Below, in pieces: positions 9,984 through 21,230 of a stretch of 64,000 bases of DNA (position 1 is the stretch's first letter; each line of letters begins with the position of its first letter). The notes beneath the pieces were generated by a model that was not told the DNA's origin, made no database searches, and worked only from the letters and a program-made list of their open reading frames with translations. A program made the position numbers and the translations under genes. This stretch comes from Angiostrongylus vasorum (lineage: Eukaryota; Nematoda; Chromadorea; Rhabditida; Metastrongylidae): positions 223,501 to 287,500 of the forward strand of contig JADANN010000256.1 in NCBI GenBank assembly GCA_018806985.1, written 5' to 3'.

Positions 9984-10604
9984 ATGGCGACGATCTGTAC
10001 CTACAATGCACGTACGCTTGCATCCGAGTCTTCGATAGAATACTTGCTCATGCAAGCAAGAACGATAAGGTACGACGTCATCGGCCTGAGCGAGACGAGA
10101 CGGTGCCACCCATTCAAAGCCGTCTATGACACCGGAGAAGAACTGTTCCTCGGAACATGCGACGGTAGAGGAGTCGGCGGCGTCGGCTTTCTCGTCAACA
10201 CGAGTTTGTCCATGAACATCGATTCATTCGAACAGCTTACAACCCGAATCGGACGTTTACGACCAAGAAGATGTGGATCAATTCCGGCTTTGACAATATT
10301 CGTCGTTTACGCGCCGACATCAAACTATGACGAAGGAGAAATCGAAGCGTTCGGTATGGACTTGGAGAAGTTCTACGGAGAAGACCACACATTCTTCAAG
10401 GTCATCATTAGAGATTTCAACGCCAAGATTGGACCAAGAAGAACGTCTGGAGAGCGTCACATTCGGACCCACGGATTAGAATGGGACGAACAGCGTGAAC
10501 GGCTGTCTGAGCTTGTCATGACGACTAAGACCATCCATAGTAACTTGCAATTCCAGAAACTCCACCCTCAACGCTGGACGTGGGAGTCTCCCAATGGAGA
10601 GTAG
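9984..10604 (+). pseudogene. RTE endonuclease domain, copy A
   Basis: Apurinic/apyrimidinic-type endonuclease (exonuclease-endonuclease-phosphatase fold) that would nick target DNA to prime reverse transcription. Family landmarks visible in order: TYNARTL (metal-site Asn), LSETRR (catalytic Glu), VYAPTSN, DFNAKIG (Asp/Asn pair), and, just past the stop, EIDHIIVN (Asp-His). I chose ATG 9984 because it immediately precedes the conserved block. The frame is open further upstream, to 9840. An in-frame TAG at 10602-10604, caused by a small deletion relative to copy B, cuts the domain from the reverse transcriptase. Confidence 0.85.
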
Positions 10605-12790
10605 CAACGAAATAGACCATATCATAGTAAATAGAAGGTCTTGCCTAACCGATGTCGCTGTTGTTCCCAAAATTTCACACGGGATTAGACCACCATCTCC
10701 TTCGTGCAAGATTCCATTTCTCGCGCAAAGGAGAAAAAAGCCGCTAAATTTGAAAACCGGAGTCCCAGAACCACCGCTAACTGGGACTTGTTCAATTCAT
10801 TAGTCAGCTGTTGGGAAGATGCCGTTGTCGATAACATCAACGAAGAATACGATCGGCTCATTCAACCTCTTCACGTTAGCGCTATGAAAGCTGAGAGTTC
10901 GAAAGTCATCAAGAGACGTTTGTCTCTAGAAACACTCGGGCTGATACGCCAGCGTGGAATCGCACGAGCTGCAGGCAACTGCGAACTAACGTCCGAACTT
11001 GCAGAACAGTGCAGACAGGCGATAAAAGAAGATCTTAAAGAGAGAAGAGCAGCAGTAATGGTCGAAGCTGCAGAGGCGCTGGGAAAAGCGTTCGCAAAGC
11101 CCACCGAAGCTTCGCCAATTATAAGACCAAAATGATTGCACTCCGGCGCCCAGACGGGACAGTTACAGCGTCCAGAAAGGCAATGGAGAAAATTATTCCC
11201 GAATACTACTCGGATCTCTTCGATAACCACGCCCACCTTCCGTCATATGAAATAAAGAAGGATGGATATGTTGTGCCACCGGTTCTCCCTTCCGAAATCC
11301 GACATGCCATTTCGTCGGTGAAAAATGGAACGGCACCAGGTCCGGACTGGATAAGATCAGAACACCTGAAGAACCTTCCGCCATTCCTCGTAAACACACT
11401 GGCTCGGCTCTTCACACATTACCTGTCTGAATGCAAGGTCGCTACTCACTGGAAGACCAGCAGGACCGTGTTATTGTTCAAGAAGGGTGACCTACACGAA
11501 TATCGGCAACTATCGCCCAATCTGCTTGCTGTCTGTCGTCTACAAACTTTTTCACTCGAGTCATCCTAAACAGGATTGACAGAGCGCTGTACGAAGGACA
11601 GCCATGTGAGCAAGCAGGGCTTTCGAAAAGGAACTAGTACGGTGCACCACATCCACACGATAACAAGGCTCGTTGAGGTATCGCGAGAGTACAAATACCG
11701 TTCTGTCTCACTTTCATCGATTTACAGAAGGCTCTTAATCCAACTGAGATAGAAGCAGTCATGGAAGCCCTGGATAGTCAAGGAGTCCCGTACTCAGTAC
11801 ATAAAGATTCTTCGTGAGCTGTACAAAAATTTCACAACCAAGGTATCACCATTCTACGACGATATTATCATTGACGTCAAAGAGGAGTTGGGCAAGGCGA
11901 TACCATCTCGCCAAAATTATTTACCGCCGCCCTCCAGGACGTCATGCCAACATTGGAATGAGATAATATGGGAGTGAAAATCGATGGTCGGCAGTTACAC
12001 CATCTCCGCTTTGCTGATGACATCGTCCTTATAACACCAAACATTAGCCAAGCGGAACGTATGGTTGCCGGCTTTTGATAAAGCCTGTGGAAAAGACTGG
12101 TCTTCAACTAAATCTCACGAAAAACGATGTTCATAAAGAACGGATTGGTTTCGCATGCCCCCATTCATGCTCAACGGAACGAATATCTCCGAATGCTCCA
12201 GTTATATCTATCTAGGTCGGGAAACCAATATGATGAACGACCTCGCTCCAGGGCTGAGCAGAAGGAAACGAGCTGCTTGGGGGAGCTTTCAAGAGCATCG
12301 AGGATGTAGTGAAGAGAACAAGGAACACCCGACTCCGTGCCCACCTTTTCGGCTCAACGGTACTTCCTGCCCTAATGTATACGTCAGAAACTTGGTCGCT
12401 GCGTAGGCAGGATGAAAGGTCACTTAGCGTTATCGAACACGCAGTCGAAAAGGCGATTCTAGGAGTATCCCGTTCCACACAAGTAAGGGAAGGGATCCGA
12501 AGCTCCGATCTGCGTCGACGATCAAAAATCAAAGATGCCGTCCTGTACGCCAGACAATCGAAGACAAGGTGGGTCGGACACGTAATGCGTATGAATGACA
12601 ACCGATGGACAAGAGCCGTTGGTGACTGGATTCCTCGGGATGTTAAACGTTGAAAGATATGATGCTCGACGAGTCCCCTAGAGCGAGCAGAACCCAGTGG
12701 GCTACTCTTGCACGCGACAGGGGAGAAATGGAAGGCTTACTGGCGCCCGCTCGGATCACTCGACGATCAACGGGACTACAGGTGATACAC
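10605..12790 (+). pseudogene. RTE reverse transcriptase, copy A (frameshifted)
   Basis: Reverse transcriptase of the same polyprotein, scattered over several frames (10594-10803, 10704-11135, 11132-11569, 12309-12653). Visible landmarks are the pre-RT block LPSEIRHAISSVKNGTAPG, the FKKGDL block, and the catalytic FADD box at 12010-12021 in LHHLRFADDIVLI. Downstream are ETWSLRRQDERSL and WVGHVMRMNDNRW, typical of RTE C-termini. Multiple frameshifts, e.g. in the palm region near 11580-11900, make it non-functional. Confidence 0.85.
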
Positions 12791-12800
12791 CTGATAGTTA

Positions 12801-12894
12801 CTCGTTTACTTTTTGTTATTATTACTGTTACCATAATGTTTTACCTGCTTATTGTTATTGTTGCTTCCTACTATGGTACTGATTATCGTGTATG
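12801..12894. repeat. Simple TTATT-rich flank of RTE copy A
   Basis: Low-complexity TTATTATTACTGTTACC-type sequence directly after the RTE 3' end. It may be the target flank or a tail. No clear target-site duplication was found for this copy. Confidence 0.4.
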
Positions 12895-13204
12895 AAAGAA
12901 CTGGAGTCTCACGACCTTGTACTTTCTTTGAAACGTGGTGGAACCACATTAAGGACTCCCCATGTCTCTGCTGTAGCAGATTCATTAATTCTTTCAGTAT
13001 ACGGATAATCATGTTATTACACAAAAAATCAGAAGTGACATCTGACGGCCGAAATGGATAGCAGAGGAGTGGGAGTCGATGGCGAGAAGCTACACCATCT
13101 TCCTCTTTATGTTTGCATATTACCATAATGTCAAGCTTTAGCTGAAACGAACAAATGCTGGTCGTTTTCAGCAGTTCATTCTTCTTACATTTAGGCACAG
13201 GAGT
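12895..13204. repeat. Dispersed repeat R5, second copy
   Basis: Homolog of 4968-5262 (see there). The first 80 bases also include a block CTTTGAAACGTGGTGGAACC that is not obvious in the other copy. Confidence 0.5.
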
Positions 13205-14180
13205 GAGTGGATTTTCACTCACATACTAGGCGACGTAATAACCAGCGTGTGTGGTTATCTACTCATTTTCTTTGTGGCCCTCTATTTCGCCACATAAAAT
13301 TCCCTTTGTTCCGCTTTTTGCAGTTAACTGATAGCTTATCGAGGACAAACCTAGTGCTGAGCGTTAGCCCTGAAAACCAACCCTTTCTGTATGGCTAACA
13401 ACTTGAGAGGAAAAAGGACACAAAATGCTTTCTGGATGGGCTCGTTTCTCGGGTAGCGATTCACTGCTGTTGGAGAGTAGCGGCTAGAGAGACCGTTGCC
13501 ATTCAGGGGGGAACAGAGATGTCTCTTCCGCGCTTCTATGCTAATGTTCTGTACTGAGAGGCATCTTTTCGCTAGGTTAAGACGACAGATGGTTGGGAAG
13601 ATTTCTACGGGTGATTTCTAGAGTAAATTTGCGGCCTAGGTGCCACCAATTCTGTAGAACAGCTAGACGTTCATATATGCATTTCTTACATATTGTGCCA
13701 CATTTCTAACTTCTTGGTCGTAAGATTCGACTACAATGGTGAACTTATATAAAATATAATCGGTAGTCATAAGAATCCTTACAATGAAAATTTCTTGGGT
13801 ACTGCTTTAAAATCTTCACACCCTCAAATTTCTTTACTTAGCGCTTTTGCAATCACTGGAACCTAAAACTTGTAAGTAGAATTGCTTACGATATCTAAAA
13901 CAGGCTCTACAACACTCTTTACAAATAGCTTACATCCATTATAGTCAAAAAATCCCTGCAATCCTTGCGTTTCACATACAATTTACAATCTTTGCAACCT
14001 GGAGCATCTGCACCTAACACTACTTGTTACAACTATTAAGGCATTCTAGGCAAAAGTATTTGTTGCACTGGCTGTATCTAGGATTTATCCGCTTGGAACA
14101 TATACCAGCAGACATTGGGTCCTGAATTCCTGTTGTGCAGGTTCGTCGCTCTCGAAAAGCAATAGTTCGTCATGAAACCC
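13205..14180. other. Intergenic, nothing recognised
   Basis: No supported gene or repeat. The frame at 13207-13398 has no family features. AT-rich with short Ts and As only. Confidence 0.35.
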
Positions 14181-14185
14181 ACTTA

Positions 14186-14358
14186 CCGCTAATTCCAATA
14201 TCAGCAACTTCGACCTCATCCTGCGTTTCAATTTCTGGGTGCTCAGAGAACAGCATTGCAAAAATTTCCTCAACCTCAGTGCAATCAGCGTCCTCAAGGT
14301 TAAGATACTCCTGATCATTCTTGATGAGGAGTCTATCGAAGTTCAGTTCCTTGGTCAC
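14186..14358 (-). CDS. Possible orphan exon, acidic polypeptide
   Basis: On the - strand an open frame rich in Glu and Asp (for example EYLNLEDADCTEVEEIF and EIETQDEVEVADIGIS) runs into a canonical donor: AGCG followed by GTAAGT near 14180-14186. Composition and donor look like a genuine coding exon. Upstream there is a stop shortly before the segment and no pyrimidine-rich acceptor, so the 5' boundary is unclear. A second - strand stretch at 14590-14780 (GTVVTNDGISIIGQDG) also looks coding-like and could belong to the same gene. I do not recognise the protein. Confidence 0.3.
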
Positions 14359-14589
14359 TGGCTTTATTCAATAGTAGATTCCTTAAGAATGATCATCGCA
14401 GGATTTACTACAACATTTAGGAGGGAGTTTCTCAGGTGGTAGTGGTCCGTAAAACTTCAATCACCTCAACATGGTAGTGAACGATACAGAGGAAAAGCAA
14501 ATAAGCAAAAGAGAGCGACAGAAAGAAAGTAAGCGACGGTGATGAACGGTATAACAAATTACCAAGAAAGCGGCTTCCCCTAGATACCT

Positions 14590-14785
14590 CTAGAACGGTA
14601 TTAGGAATTTTCTTCTATTCATAGGCACTCTGGTTCCCTTGGTAGTTACCCCATCCTGCCCAATTATAGAGATGCCATCATTCGTAACTACTGTTCCGTC
14701 TTTCCTTTGTAGCCATGAGTCACACAGCAGTAGTATCAATTCACTCAGCACGGTGAGTTCTATTGTGCCGTTAAATAACTCATTC
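14590..14785 (-). CDS. Possible coding fragment, unassigned
   Basis: About 60 codons open on the - strand, including DSWLQRKDGTVVTNDG and GQDGVTTKGTRVP, ending in a stop near 14592. It lies upstream (in - orientation) of the candidate exon at 14186-14358. There is no recognised domain and no strong splice sites. It may be chance. Confidence 0.2.
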
Positions 14786-14879
14786 TTTCAACTTTCAGCG
14801 AGCATATCTCAGTTTTTATCCAGTTCTGTTCGTATGACGAAGGCTATTATAATCTATATATCTTTTCTAACAAAATAGA

Positions 14880-15780
14880 AGCTTTTCTATTCTCGCACGA
14901 TAAAGTTCTGGGTTTCCGCATCCTGAGTGACCTAATCCTGATGTCGCTTTCTGGTTTTTCGAGGATTTATTTAGAGCGAATGTCAAATGAAAGCGAAAAT
15001 TCAGAAGGGTTGCCTTAATAAGCGATAAGTCTGTTCCATAAGCTCGTCATGTCCCCAATTCCTCAAGTACTTTAGTTGTCGAAAAAATTATCAGCAACTA
15101 TCAAAAAACTAGGATCGTCTTCTATGTGTGAATCATATGAAGTGAATTTTTGACCAGCAGTTGACTGTTATTTCCTTTATAATCACTAATTTGGACTTCA
15201 TTTGCCATACTCACGGTTATATACAATAGATGTCGACAAAACTGTTGTGGAGCCGAGCGCCAAATACTGACACATCAACATCGTTTAATAGCAGACGGTT
15301 TTTTTGCCTCACATAAGAGTGCAAAATGCTTCAAAACTGTAGGAGAACATAAAGAAGAGCTTAAAGGATAAGTAGAAAGCAGGAACCACTGAAAGTACTG
15401 ACAAAGAATGGAGAAAATCCGAAATTGCAGAGAGAGGATCCCAACGAAAGCGGGATTCTCTTGGTTGTGCGTTATGACAGGCCTTGAGTAGAGATGGTCT
15501 CACAAGCGAGTGCGCTGCTGCGCTGCACGCAAGCGTTTTTGACTTTTTTGGACCTTTCTCTCTTGACACAAATAGTGATTAAACTAAGCGAAAGAGTACT
15601 CACGTTAAATGGCTTGTTGTCAGCAAAATGCTGATAGAGTCTCAGCTTCACGCTGCCATATACGGCAGGATTTCAAGAACCCAGTGGATTGGAGGCGTGC
15701 GTTTTAACAATATCTACTATAAAGGATTGTTGGCAAATCCGCCCCTACTAATTTAAAAGACCATACAGTAGGTCGAAAAC
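14880..15780. other. Intergenic, minor repeat similarity
   Basis: No supported gene. The segment 15062-15112 resembles 5890-5945. The - strand open frame at 15309-15569 has no recognisable motif. Confidence 0.35.
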
Positions 15781-16200
15781 TTTTTATGAAGGGATTGAAC
15801 AGGAAATCTGGTGCGCTTCTCGTGACCCAGGCGAAAGGAACCTAGTGAGCAACTCTGGAGAGCAGTACAAATGAATAGAGACTTAAATAGTACCGAATAG
15901 TATCGCTCTAGTATTATATCAGCGGATGGGCAGATCGTTATTAGGGTTTATACGTGATTTCTACGAAATTTCTCCAAGCACCTAGATATAGATGATAAAA
16001 GGATAAATCTCTCGGCACTGATCAATCTCCTTGGGATGTGCCATGCACTCGACTTCATTAAGTATCGTTGGAGTTGAGTGATTGCATATCCGGCCTTTAC
16101 GATGACTCGTGGTAGCCCACCGATGTATCGAGCCAATGCTGCTATCTCCCAGACAAGTCTAGCACGAATTTACCGAGCTTGGAGGAATGGAAGAGTTTGG
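15781..16200 (-). repeat. Repeat Y relative plus SINE S1 fragment (reverse S1)
   Basis: 15781-15985 resembles parts of repeat Y (AGTGAGCAACTCTGG, TATCAGCGGATGGG). 15985-16200 reads as S1 on the - strand (GGCTCGATACATCGG, CTGGGAGATAGCAGC), with a decayed tRNA-like head. Confidence 0.5.
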
Positions 16201-16239
16201 TGAGCCTCAGGCGGCGGATCGACCGCTTGTGAATTGCAA

Positions 16240-17395
16240 GTGGATCGAAAACGTGCGTATTAACATTTTCTGGAAAGAAATCGTTGCACATACATTAAAG
16301 TGGTCCGAATTCGTAATTTTTCATGAAGAAATTGGGAAAGAAATGTGCTACGCCTCTCGTAAGTTTAGTGTATGGGACCTAGTGAGCAACTCTGACGAGC
16401 GGCAGAAGTAAAATGGAAATGTAAATGGCACCGACGGGCGCGTTTGGCGAAGTGGTCGGAGGCGCCCTGCAACACACATATAGAATTGACTTCTACTCCT
16501 GTGACTCAGCAAGCCTTCTATCCGTCCGGGGTTGACAAATCGGTACCAGACCTGTCTCGGAGGATAGCAGCACTGGCTCGATACATTGGTAGGCCACCGC
16601 AAGCTATTGTAAAGGCTAGATATGCATCCAGTCACCTCCAAAGATGCTTAATGTAGTCGAATTCATGGCGCATCCCTCAGGATCAACGAGAGCTCTATCC
16701 TCTATTTTTTTAAATGGCGGCAATTAGAGTCGCTCTAATAAATATCAGCGGATTGACGTGTGATTACTACAAACTCTCTTTAAGTATTTAAATGTGGCAG
16801 GTGACTGTTAGAATTTATTCAAAGGGGTAATATCTATCCCAAAAAACATTACTTATTCATAAATCATTTGTGTGACTAGAGTGCTGCGTTTCTATAGTGA
16901 AAGCCAACAATAGGGCCGACGTCGTGAAGTTTTCCCGAAGGCTCCACCTTCTGCTGCCTGCCATAGCGATTTGTAAACAAAATAAAACTATCACATCTTT
17001 TTAGTAAGTCGATGATGAATTCAAGTGAGATGCCGAAAAGATTCGTCGAATTCATACCGCCATAATCCGCTCTCTTTAAGCTTATCATATCCCTCTCTTC
17101 TACAGTGCTACGGCCTTTTTCTAATTTAAGATATTTCATTTATGCAGTAATTTATTCAGAGCACTATTGTTTCATAAGGAACTTCGATAGTTGTTCCAAT
17201 TCTTGTTTTTGATTCAGCATGATCAGTCTACAGATCAATCAACATGAAGCAAACGTTCCATAAGGCTCTTTTGGTGCCCTATTTTCATGATTTATACTGT
17301 TCATGTGATCGATCTTGCTAAACCATTCCTAAAATGCATTTTGTCATGCGGCGCTCTTGGTTTAATGAAGTTTAAATTGAGTAGTTAAAACCGTG
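16240..17395 (+). repeat. Dispersed repeat Y, copy 2, interrupted by SINE S1
   Basis: Colinear with 6731-7619 but split by an S1 copy (16432-16690). The left part has GGATCGAAAACGTGCGTATT and AGTGAGCAACTCTGACGAG. The right part resumes at GAGTCGCTCTAATAAATATC. The split implies that S1 inserted into an existing Y copy here. Confidence 0.6.
16432..16690 (+). repeat. tRNA-derived SINE S1 inside repeat Y
   Basis: Best-preserved A box of the family (GTTTGGCGAAGTGGTCGGAG, near 16442-16462). The B-box region is degraded. The body matches the 7.6-kb copy (ATAGCAGCACTGGCTCGATA, GATGCTTAATGTAG). Confidence 0.6.
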
Positions 17396-17662
17396 GTAAG
17401 GGGCGTGTAGCACAGTAGTCGGAGACGCCTGGCAACACACACGTGGAATCGAGCCCCGCGCCCATCGTCCACGAAGCCTTCCATCCATTCTGTGTCGGCA
17501 AATCGGTACCAAACTTGTCTGGGGGGGGATGGCAGCACTGACTCGATACATCGGTAGGCCACCACGAGTCATTGTAAAGGCCAGATATGCATTCAACCAC
17601 CTCCAAACTATGCTTAATGAAGTCCAGTGCACGGCGCATCCCTCACGGACTAATCAACGTCG
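17396..17662 (+). repeat. tRNA-derived SINE S1, copy 2
   Basis: Nearly identical to 7620-7890, with the same tRNA-like head (GTGTAGCACAGTAGTCGGAG; GGAATCGAGCCCCGCGCCC) and the same body. It sits at the same place relative to repeat Y, so Y plus S1 may have spread as one unit or by duplication. Confidence 0.65.
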
Positions 17663-18159
17663 AGAGCTTTAGAGGCTTAGTCAAAACCGATCCTGTTCTA
17701 ATTCGTCCGTTCATATTAATTTTGAAGGTGTTAACGACTTTACCTAGTGCGTAACACACGTGCCGACGCCGGATTTTCGCTGATAACTGCTGATGAATCT
17801 CCGATAACTGGAGTGTATGAGGAATTGTAGAGTAGGTAGAACCATAGAAGAGATTATGGACCTCTATAAAACTTATGTAGCACTGCTATACTGCCTTAGC
17901 AGCATAATTAGTTTTTTCTGATATTTCTTGTACTTTGAACACGTTCAAAATCCCACTTTCCAAAAAAAAATGGGGAGTGAAATTTGGATTTTCCTAACTT
18001 TTAACCTGAACACGCTCTGCCCTGCTGTGAAAAAATCCCGTCTTTTCAATCGCTTGTGTTTAAAATACAAATAAAAAAATAAAAAAACTGTGAGAAGCAA
18101 GAAATGTCGTCGATGTATTACAGCAAAGAGTGCATCTTTTCACTAATTGTCCAGTGATT
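17663..18159. other. Intergenic, nothing recognised
   Basis: No supported gene or repeat before the BEL/Pao insertion site. Confidence 0.4.
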
Positions 18160-18164
18160 CTTAT

Positions 18165-18811
18165 TATGGCAGTTGCTAGCGGAAAATAGGCCCCCGAGTT
18201 AGTTCTCGGCACCGAATAACCACTCTCTTCAAGCAGAATGCTCGAATTCGTGACAAGACGCCACGCTGGAGTTTTCGTAGTGACAGTGGGCAACACCTTT
18301 CGACACTGGGATTAAACCTTTTTATACATAAATGCAACACCAATACAACAGGAATAACGATGGAAAAATACTGGCGTAGAAATAAGGCAATGAAGTGGAA
18401 TGCAAGACTCGATAGAGTCTGCCAAAAAAATGACCGTGCTAGTGGACGTTGCTACGCCCAAGCGAGTGTCGTTGGTCGTAGGGTCAAGGCTCGTGTCGCG
18501 GCGTCTATTCCCCAAGCAATGAGACGTACCCAATAGCATGCCTGGTGTGTGACTGATGGTTACGAGATGCTGTGTCTAGTGGCGTTATGGCAAAGGCCGT
18601 CTCTATCGGCTTATTGAATGTGTTTGTTAGGTAGGTAGAGAATTCACTATTTGATAGAGGAATTCTCTATACGAATTTCCTTAGGATGGGATCAAAATAT
18701 TTACGTACTACGACATTTGCCAGGCAACTTGAGAAACAATAGATATGGTCCTTACTAGAGAAACATACAGTAATAGAAAGAAATAGTAACTATTCTGGGA
18801 CATTTGCCATA
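18165..18811 (-). repeat. 3' LTR of the - strand BEL/Pao element
   Basis: Matches 24999-25645 end to end. On the - strand a purine-rich tract GGCGGTGGAGAG (18812-18823) lies directly before it, as expected for the polypurine primer of plus-strand synthesis. The LTR begins TATGG on the element strand; TATAG is used by the other copy. Confidence 0.92.
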
Positions 18812-18987
18812 CTCTCCACCGCCACATAGGATTACTGCACTGAATTTAAACAACTGAACAACCGAATTCTGCTTAATGGTATGACAACATCGATGCTAAT
18901 CATACAGTCATTTCTAGTAGGAGAGGAATGAGGAAGTTTTTTGTGAAGTGGTGACTGTATGCGAAGTGAAGAAAAAGGAGGAGAAAT

Positions 18988-18991
<4 letters not shown>

Positions 18992-19018
<27 letters not shown>
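18992..19018. repeat. (GA)n microsatellite
   Basis: A run of AG/GA dinucleotides inside the BEL/Pao 3' untranslated region. Confidence 0.95.
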
Positions 19019-19141
19019 TTAGAAGGGAGAATGACTTAGGCGTACGTCATTCTCTAGCAGAGTTCTACACATCTTACGTAATGGACGAATGGGAGAATGC
19101 GAGCTTCATCCTAGTTAGCTTCTTGTCCTCTCTTCTGTTTG

Positions 19142-19962
19142 TTAGACTCGGATCGTTACGATTATTCGAATATTGTAACGACAGAATAAATAGGTGTTGA
19201 TGATGTGTAGGAATAAAGTGAGATGCGTGCGGAAGAATACAGTAGCGTAAATGGTGAATATTATTTGTACGAGTCGATGGTATATGTTAGACAATGATTG
19301 GTAGGTAGGGGTTGCAGAGCTAGGGTTAGGATAGTCGTCATCATACGTTAGAAATTGTTGGAGTTTGTAAGTAGCAGAGCTCGTTCGCTGTTTGTTATTG
19401 ACATGATTAAGAAAATGTTCATCATTAGACTCTGATGACTGAACTGAGTGAACGGTGCGAGTACGTGCTTGCGGTCGTAAGTTATAACGTTCTCTCGATC
19501 TTTTGTGTAGATCTTCTTCGTTTTTGATGTTGTGACTTGGAGCAGTATTCGACTTGTGGTTAGTATTCGGAGACTCATTTGATTGGGTGTTTCCCAGTTC
19601 TAAGGGTATAAGTAAGTTAACAGGTCTTCTGATGGTTCGTCCGTTAGGTAGCTTGACGTGTGCTTCTCGTATGGCTCCACTCTCTGATGGTTGAAGTTTT
19701 ATGATACGGCCCATTCTCCAAGTATTTCGAGGTAGGACTGGTTCGTAAATTAGTACCACTGTACCTATCGTTGGAGGGATTGTAGTGTTTCTCTTTTTTT
19801 TTCAAAACTAAGTACATGTGTTTCCCGGAGGCTATTGAGGTACTGTTGGCTCCAAATGGTCCAATACTGTTCCGTTAATTTGTGACTTGATGTCACAGCC
19901 GTTATCGCCTGCTGTCTGGTGCGGAATAGAGCTAGTTCGTATGGGGGGTATATAATCTTCAT
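19142..19962 (-). pseudogene. BEL/Pao pol C-terminus (DUF5641-type), frameshifted
   Basis: Two adjacent frames. 19765-19962 has the FRTRQQAITAV...WTIWSQQYLNSLRE block and 19142-19759 the LPRNTWRMGRIIKL block followed by a basic tail with NLRPQARTRT. Both match the post-integrase DUF5641-type domain that closes BEL/Pao polyproteins. The frame break falls around 19760. The last 40 or so codons of the second frame are strongly hydrophobic (including VQIIFTIYATVFF), which is unusual for this domain and absent from the 54-kb element. That could be read-through into noncoding sequence. Confidence 0.8.
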
Positions 19963-20014
19963 CGTCTTGTTGGATACTTGTGGACTCGAATGAATACGTC
20001 AATATCATATCGCG

Positions 20015-21105
20015 TTAGATGAAGTCGATTGGACGCAAGATTACTAGGTCATCAGGTTTTTCTTCAATGCACGTGAGCGGTCTGTTATTTAGGCATCCCT
20101 CGATCTCCACCAAAAGAGTTGCTAATTGTGATGTTGTTGGAATCGTCTTCTGCAACACTTTGTAAAGGGAATGTTTCACTGATTTCATAAGGCGCTCGCG
20201 AAATGCCCTCCTGCAACGGAGCATGTGTTATTGTTCTCCACGTGATTACTCTGGTTGCCAATGTCTTCGTAAACAAGGTATTGGTTATGATTATTGGAGC
20301 AATAGCAGTTCGTAAGATTTGTTCCGCTAAAGTGAAGTTCAGTGCATTATCGGTAGTGATCGTGTTTGGCACACCCCTTCTAGCAAAGAATCGACGAAGT
20401 GTCAACGAAGGAGTTCGTCACCTGTCATGTTTGAACTAGTTCTAGGTGCAGCAGCCTTGTGGCTGTACACGTAAGAATAATTCCATAGCCTTTCACTACC
20501 TCTTCTGCATTTTTTCATTGACAATGGCACAAAGTAATCTATCCCAACATCTTCGAATGGTCGTAATCTTACCACTCTTCTCTCTGGTAGGTCTTGTCCA
20601 TTGTTGGGTACTTATAAGGCAAGTTGTTCATTTTTTTGACATGCAATGCATCGCCTTATAGCTTTCCTTGACAGGGCGTCGGAATGTTGCGATCCAGAGT
20701 CGTTTTCTAACATTTGCCATTGTTTGACTGGTGATACAGTGAAATGGTAAATATGCGTCGTTTACTATAATTTCGGCTAATCTTGTTTTTTGCTCGTATG
20801 AGTATTGGTTGTCGTTGTTCGTTGTTCGAAGGGAATGTTTGCTTTATTCAAGCGTCCTTTGCAGCGAAAAAAATTCCATGTTGATCTTTAACGATACTAA
20901 GAGGATGAAGGAATCTTTTCGCCATCCCGGGATAGGTGTTTCTTTGGTGGTTTCGCATGATCACCCTTAGTGCCGCTTCGTATTCGACTGCTGTAATATA
21001 TGATTGCGAGGATGCCAACTCGATTTCTGGAATATTGCGGCAAATTCTTTCTCGTAATTGAGGTTTCAATTTCGCTGTCACTTTATTGAGGAATCTCAAA
21101 AACAT
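20015..21105 (-). pseudogene. BEL/Pao integrase, frame-disrupted
   Basis: Zinc-binding pre-integrase region at 20848-21105 (SYITAVEYEAALRVIMRNHQ). The catalytic core is at 20085-20405 with FFARRGVPNTITTDNALNF, including an Asp of the DDE triad. The end of the core at 20015-20224 has RLMKSVKHSLY and LNNRPLT. Segments lie in different frames. The stretch 20450-20840 between them is less readable and probably carries further indels. Confidence 0.8.
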
Positions 21106-21230
21106 ATACCACTGCGTTTTGTGCTGTTATTGGTCGATTGTGTCTTGACCAGTCCAGTAATTCCAGCTCCAGTTGGCCAAAAGTGGTCATTACGGTGGAA
21201 TTGCATTTCATTTCCACATCTTGTGGTATC

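Larger units (their letters stand above)
9483..12800 (+). mobile_element. RTE-clade non-LTR retrotransposon, copy A (5' truncated)
   Basis: Contains an upstream conserved segment, an apurinic-type endonuclease, a reverse transcriptase and a short 3' end (CAGGTGATACACCTGATA) typical of RTE tails. It starts near GGTGGTTAATCG, about 70 bases short of the 5' end seen in full-length copy B. The coding region is broken by stops and frame changes, so it is dead. It shares a distinctive lesion with copy C, a stop in GGAGAGTAGCAACG where B has GGAGAGTACCATAACG, and also the same 5' junction. A and C therefore descend by duplication of one insertion. Confidence 0.9.

Noticed and set aside
12801..12894. 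Target-site duplication for RTE copy A
   Set aside because: No matching direct repeat of useful length was found between the 5' junction near 9483 and the 3' junction near 12800.
18312..18539. 75-codon frame repeated at 25146-25373
   Set aside because: It is part of the 647-bp LTR and appears twice for that reason only.
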